From contig CALVEE010000018.1 of NCBI GenBank assembly GCA_944326495.1, positions 1 through 10,432 on the forward strand: DNA of 10,432 bases, read 5' to 3'. Shown here in pieces: positions 1-5,565 of the stretch (positions are counted from its first letter, which is position 1; every line of letters starts with the position of its first letter). Below the pieces are notes generated by a model. The model was not told the DNA's origin, did no database searches, and worked only from the letters and a program-made list of their open reading frames with translations. Position numbers and translations under genes: made by a program. This stretch comes from Candidatus Gastranaerophilales bacterium. Lineage in GTDB: Bacteria > Cyanobacteriota > Vampirovibrionia > Gastranaerophilales > Gastranaerophilaceae.

Positions 1-2
1 AA

Positions 3-119
3 GGCTGTGATAAATTTGAAGCATATTTAGAACGAAATCAAAAATTTGTAGATGATAAGATAGCAGATGCATTAAAAGATGGCAAAATACCAAATGGTGC
101 AACAATCGTTCAAGTATAA
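3..119 (+). CDS. 3' end of an unidentified gene (partial)
   Basis: This is the only reading frame open from the left edge to a stop (TAA at 117-119). It gives 38 C-terminal residues, ending in GKIPNGATIVQV, hydrophilic and probably helical up to a short hydrophobic tail. I recognise no family in so short a piece. A strong intrinsic terminator begins 34 bases after the stop, which supports a real gene end on this strand. Codon use is AT-rich like the neighbours. The function is unknown and the bulk of the gene lies outside the window. Confidence 0.6.
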   Translation, partial: GCDKFEAYLERNQKFVDDKIADALKDGKIPNGATIVQV

Positions 120-153
120 ATTTAAAAATTCCCTCTTTCTCCAATTTAAATAT

Positions 154-181
154 AAACCCCGGTAAATTAAACCGGGGTTTT
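154..181 (+). terminator. Rho-independent terminator of the upstream gene
   Basis: A perfect 10-bp stem, AAACCCCGGT (154-163) with ACCGGGGTTT (171-180), encloses a 7-nt loop and runs into TTTT. It lies just after the partial gene and just before the comF promoter, so it separates the two transcription units. Confidence 0.85.
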
Positions 182-190
182 CTATGTCTA

Positions 191-199
191 TGTTATAAT
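191..199 (+). promoter_or_regulatory. Extended -10 promoter of comF, predicting a leaderless mRNA
   Basis: TGTTATAAT at 191-199 is a perfect extended -10 element (TG, one base, TATAAT). The -35 position falls inside the preceding terminator stem and has no TTGACA-like sequence, as is common for extended -10 promoters. Transcription would start about 6-7 bases downstream, on or next to the A of the ATG at 206. There is no Shine-Dalgarno sequence between 185 and 205. The leaderless reading is inferred. Confidence 0.6.
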
Positions 200-205
200 T
201 CAGCT

Positions 206-850
206 ATGAAAAAGATTTTTGAATTATTTCTTGATTTGATTTACAAAAAGAAGTGCTATTTTTGCCGTTCTTCTAAATATTCGCTCAAAATGTGTCCTGA
301 ATGTTATAAAGAACTTAATTTTGCAAATTTTCAGCCAAATAGAATTATAGAGGAGGTAAATATTTATTCTTGCGGAGGGTATGAAAAAACTCTGCAGAAG
401 CTTATTCGCGGGCTTAAGTACCATAAACAAAAAGAGCTGGCTTTTTATCTGGCAAAATTTATGTATGAATACTGGGTGAATGTTGGTGACAAGCGTGAGT
501 TTCAGGTTGTTCCTGTCCCGCTGCATAAAAATAGGATAAAAAAGAGAAAATATAATCATATGGAGCTCACAGCAATTGAGTTTTGTAAGCTTACAGGATA
601 TACACTAAATAACGAGCTGATTACGCGTGTAAAAGATACAAAAACTCAATATAAACTTTCAAGAAAAGAAAGGCTGCAAAACCTTTCAGACGCTTTTAAA
701 GTCGATTTATCAAAAAATTTAAATAAACCTGTTTTAATCCTGGATGACATATGCACAACAGGAGCTACCTTTGAAGAGATGATATCTTCTCTGCATAAGG
801 CAGGAATAAAAGATATTGTCTGTATGGCATCTTCTTCTACTGTATGTTAA
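206..850 (+). CDS. comF: ComF family phosphoribosyltransferase-like protein
   Basis: The 214-aa length is typical of ComF, a cytoplasmic protein known in competent bacteria to be needed for DNA uptake and to act with the translocation helicase machinery; its chemistry is unclear. The N terminus carries a four-cysteine zinc ribbon (C17, C20, C30, C33). The C-terminal half is a type I phosphoribosyltransferase fold with the PRPP-binding motif VLILDDICTTGAT at 176-188. The conserved VVPVPLHKNRIKKRKYN block near residues 101-117 is also typical of ComF. The ATG at 206 is the only plausible start ahead of the zinc ribbon. It lacks an RBS and sits directly behind an extended -10 element, so translation is probably leaderless. 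The SIS-domain gene begins 24 bases after the stop and is probably cotranscribed. No other competence genes are present. Confidence 0.88.
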   Translation: MKKIFELFLDLIYKKKCYFCRSSKYSLKMCPECYKELNFANFQPNRIIEEVNIYSCGGYEKTLQKLIRGLKYHKQKELAFYLAKFMYEYWVNVGDKREFQVVPVPLHKNRIKKRKYNHMELTAIEFCKLTGYTLNNELITRVKDTKTQYKLSRKERLQNLSDAFKVDLSKNLNKPVLILDDICTTGATFEEMISSLHKAGIKDIVCMASSSTVC

Positions 851-874
851 AATAAAAATACAAATAGGAGAGCT

Positions 875-1951
875 ATGTTCATATCAAAACAAAAAACAAA
901 TATGGAATTAGAAATCATTGAGCAGACAAAGATTATTCCATATATTTTAATGAAGTACATTAACCCGGAAACCGGCGAAATAAAAATAGATTTGCCGTCT
1001 GATATTACCAAAATAGTCCTTGTTGCAAGCGGTTCATCTTATCATTGTGCAAGATTTGCCGTAGACTTGCTGGAAAAAATCTCCAAAATTGAATCAAGAG
1101 CAATATATTCAAGTGAATTTCTTTTAAAAAGCGTTATTCCGCATGATAAGAATACTCTCTATGTTTTTATAACACAATCCGGAGAAACAAGTGATACTTT
1201 AAAATCCGTAGACAAAGTGAAATCTTTAAGTTCACTTCCGACTCTTTGTATAACAAATAATGAGGACTCAACTATATGGCGGAAATGTGATTATAAAGTT
1301 GCCTGTTTTGCAGGAGCTGAAAAAGGGATTGCCGCTACAAAATCTTTTACATCCCAAATGCTCTGTTTAATTTTGATTTCTTTAAAACTTGTAGAAAACA
1401 TTCACGGAATGGCCTCAACAAATCTGTATAAAAAATCATTATTCAGCCTTCCGTCAATAATCGAGCGTGCACTTGCAAAACGTGATGAGATAAAGAAACT
1501 TGCAAAAGTCTTAGCAAAAGAAAATACTATAATAATTACAGCAGACGGAATTTCATATTCACTAGCTAAAGAAGCTGCCTTAAAAATAAAAGAAACATCT
1601 TATAAAAACATAAGTGCTGCTATTTTAGGCGAGTTTATGCACGGGCATGTTGCAGTATTAAATAACAAAGGTATTTTAATTTACATATCTGTATCAGAAA
1701 TATCAGCACGCTCAATTGCTAATCTAAACAAGATAATTTCTGATTATTCTCCAAAACTGGTTATAATCGGTCAATCAAGCAAAGAGCTCAAACCGGATAT
1801 TCATATTAATGTAGAATGTGAAAACGAAATTCAGCAGATGTTTGCAGATGTCATAATCTCACAGCAGCTAGCACTGGAAACAGCATTAAAATTAAAACGC
1901 AATGTCGATCATCCAAAAGGTTTGCAAAAAGTGGTTAAAGATAAAATTTAG
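875..1951 (+). CDS. Double-SIS sugar-phosphate isomerase/deaminase, GlmS-like without glutaminase domain
   Basis: This 358-aa protein matches the isomerase half of GlmS: two SIS domains, near residues 45-170 and 205-340. The first has the sugar-phosphate loop SGSSYHCA (52-59) and TQSGETSDTL (100-109). The second has KIKE (237-240), corresponding to the E. coli GlmS K485/E488 region, and H256 in GEFMHGH (GlmS H504, same 16-residue spacing). K352 in the tail DHPKGLQK matches GlmS K603. The N-terminal Cys glutaminase domain is absent, so the protein should act like NagB-II/GlmD deaminases or AgaS-type isomerases on fructose/glucosamine 6-phosphate, not as a glutamine-dependent synthase. The start at 875 has AGGAG only four bases upstream; ATG 902 (M10) is a weaker alternative. 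It is probably cotranscribed with comF. The exact substrate is not determinable from sequence. Confidence 0.8.
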   Translation: MFISKQKTNMELEIIEQTKIIPYILMKYINPETGEIKIDLPSDITKIVLVASGSSYHCARFAVDLLEKISKIESRAIYSSEFLLKSVIPHDKNTLYVFITQSGETSDTLKSVDKVKSLSSLPTLCITNNEDSTIWRKCDYKVACFAGAEKGIAATKSFTSQMLCLILISLKLVENIHGMASTNLYKKSLFSLPSIIERALAKRDEIKKLAKVLAKENTIIITADGISYSLAKEAALKIKETSYKNISAAILGEFMHGHVAVLNNKGILIYISVSEISARSIANLNKIISDYSPKLVIIGQSSKELKPDIHINVECENEIQQMFADVIISQQLALETALKLKRNVDHPKGLQKVVKDKI

Positions 1952-1957
1952 CAGCTT

Positions 1958-2200
1958 CTATTGTTCAACGACCTCTTTGCCTTTATATCTTGCAGCTTTT
2001 GCGTTAATTGCATAACAAGCAGAATTAAGTTTTTGTGAAAGCATAAACATGTTTCTCTGTATCATTGCAACATCGTTCATTGCTTCAAGCATTTTTTCCG
2101 GATTAACCATCGACTCCATTGCTTCATGATTATCAACTTTTTCATCTGCGTATTTTTTTACGAGAAGCTTATCAATATAATCCCTAGCTCCAACTGCCAT
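1958..2200 (-). CDS. Hypothetical 80-aa helical protein
   Basis: This is a small acidic-to-neutral, mostly helical protein with many methionines and alanines (for example NPEKMLEAMNDVAMIQ near 33-48). There is no signal peptide or membrane span. I do not recognise the family. Gene status rests on the start: AGGAG (complement of 2209-2213) lies 8 bases ahead of the ATG at 2200, and the frame runs cleanly to TAG, six bases short of the convergent SIS gene's stop. A TATATA stretch upstream, around 2230, could be its -10. There is no terminator between the two convergent genes, so their transcripts may overlap. Confidence 0.65.
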   Translation of the reverse strand: MAVGARDYIDKLLVKKYADEKVDNHEAMESMVNPEKMLEAMNDVAMIQRNMFMLSQKLNSACYAINAKAARYKGKEVVEQ

Positions 2201-2269
2201 GATTTAATCTCCTATTAAGTGTATCCCTATATATAAATAAAAACATTTGAGTTTAAAAAATTGACTTTT

Positions 2270-2287
2270 TTGTAACAATTGTAACAA
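2270..2287. repeat. Tandem 9-bp repeat TTGTAACAA x2
   Basis: Two exact adjacent copies of TTGTAACAA occupy 2270-2278 and 2279-2287, between the 80-aa gene's upstream region and the terminal hairpin of the phosphorylase-like gene. A related inverted pair, TTGTAA/TTACAA, lies at 4191-4209 upstream of the same gene. It could be a regulator site or chance in AT-rich DNA. Confidence 0.4.
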
Positions 2288-2323
2288 ATATGGCGCTTTC
2301 ATAATTGAAAGCGCCATATTTTT
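2286..2323. terminator. Strong hairpin after the phosphorylase-like gene, probably bidirectional terminator
   Basis: A perfect 15-bp stem (2286-2300 with 2307-2321, core GGCGCTTTC/GAAAGCGCC) has a 6-nt loop. It sits 15 bases past the stop of the minus-strand gene. The better T run (TATTTTTCT) follows the stem on the plus strand; on the gene's own strand the tail is only ATTTGTT. Confidence 0.75.
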
Positions 2324-2338
2324 CTATCTGGTATAAAA

Positions 2339-4030
2339 TTACTTGATATTTGAATAAGTCCAAGCATCAAATGTAGGAGTTTCAGAAATATTTAATTCTT
2401 TCTTCTTTTCTCCTGAAGAGCTGTCATCATGTGCAATCGGTTTATACAATCTGTTGTAGTATTCGATTACCATTCTGTCAGAATTAAAGTAAGCTTCAGC
2501 AGTTCTGATAGCCTGTCTCATAAGTCTAGCCCATTCCTGCTTGTTGTTATAGTAAGTAGGAATAATCTGGTTTTCGATAATATCCATCATGCATCTGTGA
2601 TCTGCCCAGTGTCTTTCTTCCCAAGGCATATCATCATCAAGTTCCGGATATTCAACAGTATAACCGTTAATTCCTGGGAAAGTACCTTCAACAGTCCATC
2701 CGTCATAAGTTGAAAGGTGGATAGCACCGTTAGCATTAGCTGACATGCCGGAAGTACCGGAAGCTTCAAACGGTCTTAACGGTGTATTTAACCATACATC
2801 AGTACCGCGTTTAAGCATGCCGGACAACTGTAATTCATAGCCCGGTAATACTACAACATTCTTTAACGTATGAGAACGGTTCAATAACTTGTTGAACATT
2901 TCTTTACCCATAACATCATCCGGATGGAATTTACCTGCGAAAATAATCTGAACTTTATTTTCTTCAAGCAGTTTATTAATTCTATCCTTATCCATTAAGA
3001 TAAGCCAAGCACGTTTGTAATCAGCAAATCTTCTTGCCCAGGTAATAGTTAATACATCCGGATCAAATCTCTTACCTGCAACATTAGCGATATATTTGAA
3101 GAGCTTAACTTTCATTTCGCGCTTAGCAGCAAGAAGTTCATCAAACGATTTGTCTCCGTTCATTCTCTTATCCTGCCAGAAGTGTAAGTTTACAGCGTTA
3201 GTGATAGCTCTAATCGGGCATCTTCCGTCAACCCATTCCCACATCTTGTTAGCAACAAGCCCGTGAAGCTGGGAAACAGCGTTTGCAATTCTTGACATTC
3301 TTAATGCTGCAACTGTCAAAGAGAAGTTTTCACCGCCCAATTGAATAGCTCTTTCTCTTGAAGCGCCTGCAAAGAAACCGCCTTCCAGTAATGTATCAAC
3401 CCAGTGAACTTCGTTACCGGCTGCAACTGGAGTGTGAGTTGTGAATACAGTTTTCTTTCTGACTTCTTCTAAGTTGCCGTTATATTGTCTTAAAAGTTCA
3501 AAAGCAGCCGGAAGAGCATGTCCTTCATTCATATGTACAACATCAAAGTTATATCCTGCAGCTTGAAGTACTCTTATACCTGCAATACCAAGAACAGTTT
3601 CTTGAGCAATTCTTATTTTTTCATTTCCGTCATAAAGTTTGTGAGAAATGCTCTTAGCCCAGTCACTGTTTCCGTCAATATCAGTTGTTAACAAGTAAAC
3701 AGGGCAGGTTCCGAATAATTCAGGGTCTACTCTGAAAGCCTTAACTTTAACTTTTTCGCCGAAAGTATCAACTTCTACGGTGATACCTGTATCAACTAAG
3801 AAGTCATAATATTTTCTGATATAAGCTACTTCAACGTTGCCAGCATGGTCGATTCTCTGGTCATAATAACCGTATGACCACAACATAGTTACACCTACCA
3901 TCGGCATTTGTAAATAACCGGCAGATAACATATGAGAACCTGCCAAAAATCCTAAACCACCTGAATATGTACTAAGTGATTGATCCATTGCTATTTCCAT
4001 TGAGAAATACGCTACGTTTGGTAATGTCAT
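2339..4030 (-). CDS. Alpha-glucan phosphorylase-family protein (GT35-like) lacking the PLP lysine
   Basis: This 563-aa GT-B fold protein belongs to the short AgpA/GlgP branch of alpha-glucan phosphorylases, which split glycogen or maltodextrin with phosphate to give glucose 1-phosphate. Family blocks run in order: AYFSMEIAMDQSLSTYSGGLG (from residue 7), VVHMNEGHALP, VFTTHTPVAAGNE, WARRFADYKRA, IIFAGKFHPDD, DVWLNTPLRPFEASGTSGM and YDGWTVEG. It lacks the N-terminal DUF3417-type extension of 700-850-aa members. In the lysine motif (family form GTSGMKAALNG) residue 430 is Ser, codon TCA at 2741-2743. Without the PLP Schiff-base lysine, ordinary phosphorolysis is doubtful; a glycosyltransferase or glucan-binding role is possible. 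The start at 4030 has AAAAGG nine bases upstream. It stands alone between two hairpins, with its own promoter. Family is certain, activity uncertain. Confidence 0.85.
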   Translation of the reverse strand: MTLPNVAYFSMEIAMDQSLSTYSGGLGFLAGSHMLSAGYLQMPMVGVTMLWSYGYYDQRIDHAGNVEVAYIRKYYDFLVDTGITVEVDTFGEKVKVKAFRVDPELFGTCPVYLLTTDIDGNSDWAKSISHKLYDGNEKIRIAQETVLGIAGIRVLQAAGYNFDVVHMNEGHALPAAFELLRQYNGNLEEVRKKTVFTTHTPVAAGNEVHWVDTLLEGGFFAGASRERAIQLGGENFSLTVAALRMSRIANAVSQLHGLVANKMWEWVDGRCPIRAITNAVNLHFWQDKRMNGDKSFDELLAAKREMKVKLFKYIANVAGKRFDPDVLTITWARRFADYKRAWLILMDKDRINKLLEENKVQIIFAGKFHPDDVMGKEMFNKLLNRSHTLKNVVVLPGYELQLSGMLKRGTDVWLNTPLRPFEASGTSGMSANANGAIHLSTYDGWTVEGTFPGINGYTVEYPELDDDMPWEERHWADHRCMMDIIENQIIPTYYNNKQEWARLMRQAIRTAEAYFNSDRMVIEYYNRLYKPIAHDDSSSGEKKKELNISETPTFDAWTYSNIK

Positions 4031-4066
4031 AATCTTTAACCTTTTCTAATAATGTGTACTACTAAA

Positions 4067-4117
4067 GGACTAATCAGTCCATTCAAATTATATACCAACA
4101 ACATAATACATAATCAA
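4067..4117 (-). promoter_or_regulatory. Promoter of the phosphorylase-like gene with hairpin at the predicted mRNA 5' end
   Basis: On the minus strand, TTGATT (4117-4112) is followed after 17 bases by TATATA, which overlaps a perfect TATAAT (4092-4087). A start about six bases further falls on 4081-4080, the first base of GGACTGATTAGTCC (4080-4067). That gives a 5-bp stem with a 4-nt loop, so the mRNA would begin with a stem-loop, a known way to protect 5' ends from decay. The site could equally be an operator. Confidence 0.5.
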
Positions 4118-4130
4118 TCTTTTTATCAAA

Positions 4131-4218
4131 AATCTAATACTAAAAAATTACTTAAAAGGCTAAAGTTCAAGTATGACAAGTGTTTAAAAATTGTAAAGAA
4201 ATGTTACAATCTAATACT
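4131..4218. repeat. Direct repeat AATCTAATACT upstream of the phosphorylase-like gene
   Basis: Exact 11-bp copies at 4131-4141 and 4208-4218 are 77 bases apart, start to start. Between them lies an inverted pair TTGTAA (4191-4196)/TTACAA (4204-4209). Both are in the 243-base gap between the phosphorylase-like gene and the cupin gene, upstream of the predicted promoter, where activator sites would be expected. No regulator is identified. Confidence 0.4.
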
Positions 4219-4241
4219 TTAGGATTAGTTCTATATAATTA

Positions 4242-4268
4242 AGGGCGCGATTTTATAAATCGCGCCCT
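4242..4268. terminator. Hairpin after the cupin gene, probably bidirectional terminator
   Basis: A 12-bp perfect stem, AGGGCGCGATTT (4242-4253) with AAATCGCGCCCT (4257-4268), has a 3-nt loop and starts six bases past the minus-strand cupin stop. As at 2286-2323, the T run (TATTTTTT) is on the plus-strand side, while the gene's own strand has only TTAATT. Confidence 0.75.
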
Positions 4269-4273
4269 ATTTT

Positions 4274-4579
4274 TTAAATTTTTATTAATAAGAATTTACT
4301 GTCTTTTAATGCCAAAACCTTATGCTCAATATCTTTCTTAAACATAAGTATTTCACCTTTATCAATTTTAAACTTTTCAGCCTCAAAATGGATTTCGATT
4401 TCACCATCTAATACAAACAGTGCAGCATCAGCTTTTGATGTGTGCGTATCAATAATTTCTTCTTTTTTTAATGCAATCACAGAAAGACAGCTTTCGTTAT
4501 TTTCTAATAAAACTTTGCGTTCGAATTTTCCGCCGTCAAGGTTAACAATATCCTTTGCTTTTAAAATGTTATAAAACAT
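4274..4579 (-). CDS. Small single-domain cupin with degenerate metal site
   Basis: This 101-aa protein is a single beta-barrel cupin. Motif 1 is seen around H46-G59 (DTHTSKADAALFVLDGE) and motif 2 around G75-H86 (GEILMFKKDIEH). Usual metal ligands are H-x-H, E and a later H. Here H46 and H86 remain, but the second His is S48 and the Glu position is Ala, so catalysis with a bound metal is unlikely; a small-ligand sensor or storage role is possible. GAAAGGAG (complement of 4587-4594) lies seven bases ahead of the ATG at 4579, making the start secure. It is divergent from the repeat protein at 4760 and upstream of the phosphorylase-like gene on the same strand, but a hairpin and a separate promoter intervene, so cotranscription is unlikely. 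No partner gene reveals its ligand. Confidence 0.75.
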   Translation of the reverse strand: MFYNILKAKDIVNLDGGKFERKVLLENNESCLSVIALKKEEIIDTHTSKADAALFVLDGEIEIHFEAEKFKIDKGEILMFKKDIEHKVLALKDSKFLLIKI

Positions 4580-4759
4580 ATTTTATCTCCTTTCGGTTTG
4601 ATTAAAATACAAATTTAACTTATTTACATCCGATAATTGGAGATAAAAAGTGTACAGTTTAAGTATCGGAATTCAAAATGTAAAGATTTCTAAATATTTA
4701 ATAAAAAGAAAAGCAATTTTTAACATGATATATACTTTTTATATACAAGGAGCAAAAAT
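4580..4759. promoter_or_regulatory. Divergent intergenic region with inverted repeat TCCGATA/TATCGGA
   Basis: These 180 bases separate the cupin and the repeat-protein gene, which point away from each other, so both promoters must lie here. TCCGATA (4629-4635) and TATCGGA (4664-4670) form a 7-bp inverted repeat spanning 28 bases. TATACT at 4731-4736 is a fair -10 for the rightward gene, but I see no convincing -35. For the leftward gene no clear promoter stands out. Confidence 0.35.
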
Positions 4760-5251
4760 ATGAATAAAACGCAGATAGTAATTCAACGGTTTAACAATAG
4801 TAAAACAGAGAATCTTAAATTTAATTTGTATTCATTTCTAATGAAGCAGAAGCGTAAACTTGCGCCTATTGATACTATTATAAAAAAAGAAGTACGATAT
4901 AATAAATCGACAGAAGAAGTGAAATATTATAAAGAATACGAGTATAATAAAGGTAATAAGAAGATTTTAGAAGTAAATCGGAATGAAAGCGGTAATGTAC
5001 GCTCTTTTACTGAATACAAATATGATAGATATAATAGAAAAACTAAATGTATATATTATAACAATGAAGGTAAAATAAACTATTATAATCTATACGAATA
5101 CAAAGATAATAATAGTGATAGTGTTTCAAAAGAAACCCGTCTTAGTTCTGACAATAAAGTGCTATATTATATTGAATATAAATATAATAGAAAAGGTGAA
5201 CTAATAAGCTACAATAAATTTAGTGCAGACGGTAAGAAAAAGGTTGTTTAA
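4760..5251 (+). CDS. Tyrosine-rich tandem-repeat protein (YD/RHS-like short repeats)
   Basis: This 163-aa, Lys/Tyr/Asn-rich basic protein has about four repeats, each centred on an aromatic strand: EYEY (59-62), EYKY (85-88), LYEY (111-114), EYKY (139-142). The period is 26-28 residues, with a turn of the type NEGK or ADGK between strands. The pattern (two Tyr-rich beta strands, then a Gly turn) resembles the short repeats of YD/RHS and toxin_RM-like proteins found in many gut bacteria, but there is no RHS core or toxin domain. No signal peptide is visible; the first 45 residues are a non-repeat basic segment. AAGGAG (4747-4752) is seven bases before the ATG. A GC-rich repeat begins 11 bases after the stop. 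Function is unknown; binding or surface roles are only guesses. Confidence 0.75.
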   Translation: MNKTQIVIQRFNNSKTENLKFNLYSFLMKQKRKLAPIDTIIKKEVRYNKSTEEVKYYKEYEYNKGNKKILEVNRNESGNVRSFTEYKYDRYNRKTKCIYYNNEGKINYYNLYEYKDNNSDSVSKETRLSSDNKVLYYIEYKYNRKGELISYNKFSADGKKKVV

Positions 5252-5262
5252 TAATTGCATAA

Positions 5263-5340
5263 CACCTCTCCTTGCAGGAGAGGTGCAGCCGTGTTTGAGG
5301 CTGTGCCGAAAACTACGGATGCGGTGAGGGGGCAGGCCGC
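5263..5340. repeat. GC-rich REP-like palindromic element
   Basis: This GC-rich block in AT-rich intergenic DNA has three nested palindromes: CACCTCTCC (5263-5271) with GGAGAGGTG (5277-5285), 9 bp with a 5-nt loop; CAGCC (5286-5290) with GGCTG (5299-5303); and GCGG (5321-5324) with CCGC (5337-5340). Composition and layout (CTCTCC hairpin, then GGTGAGGGGG) resemble REP elements moved by RAYT-type transposases. It is not a canonical terminator, because no T run follows. Only one copy is in this window, so its repeat nature is inferred from form. Confidence 0.5.
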
Positions 5341-5345
5341 AAGGG

Positions 5346-5509
5346 CAAATAAAAAATTTAAAATGTTAATAGACTAAAAGTTCAAATAGCTAGTTCCCAT
5401 GATGTGACTATAACTTATTACTGTTTAATTAGTATTATTTATTACATTTTGATTTGCGAAGCTGATTTTTAACATACAGTCGGGCTTATTTTATAAAAAA
5501 TATTTTTTA
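5346..5509. other. Gene-free stretch, no feature recognised
   Basis: With the REP-like element and the promoter at 5510, this forms the longest gap in the window (5252-5565). These 164 AT-rich bases have stops in all frames, no convincing hairpin and no RBS-start pair. I see nothing supportable in it. Confidence 0.5.
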
Positions 5510-5540
5510 TTGACTGATAGTTACTATCAGAATGTATTAT
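5510..5540 (+). promoter_or_regulatory. MerR-type promoter: 17-bp palindrome within a 19-bp spacer
   Basis: TTGACT (5510-5515) is the -35 and TATTAT (5535-5540, overlapping TATAAT at 5538-5543) the -10, spaced 19 bp. The perfect palindrome CTGATAGTTACTATCAG (5514-5530, 8-bp arms around one T) fills the spacer. An over-long spacer with a central dyad is the hallmark of promoters controlled by MerR-family activators, which untwist the DNA to realign the two boxes. The dyad centre AGTTACT also resembles MerR-family operators. No merR gene lies in the window. Confidence 0.6.
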
Positions 5541-5565
5541 AATAATTGTAATGAAAGGAGAGAAA

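Noticed and set aside
1958..2200. Type III secretion or flagellar rod-like subunit
   Set aside because: The helical NPEKMLEA... pattern vaguely recalls such proteins, but no specific motif or neighbouring secretion gene supports it.
5510..5543. Promoter using TTGACT with the perfect TATAAT at 5538
   Set aside because: The spacer would be 22 bp; TATTAT at 5535 gives 19 bp, which fits a MerR-type promoter.
5537..5551. PerR/Fur-like box TTATAATAATTGTAA overlapping the -10 of the DXS-like gene
   Set aside because: It differs from the PerR consensus by one base, but the consensus is all A/T apart from its centre and the site largely coincides with the -10 and AT-rich leader; chance is likely.
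5551..5565. Upstream in-frame ATG for the DXS-like gene
   Set aside because: The sequence from 5551 to 5565 contains the Shine-Dalgarno AAGGAG for the ATG at 5566.
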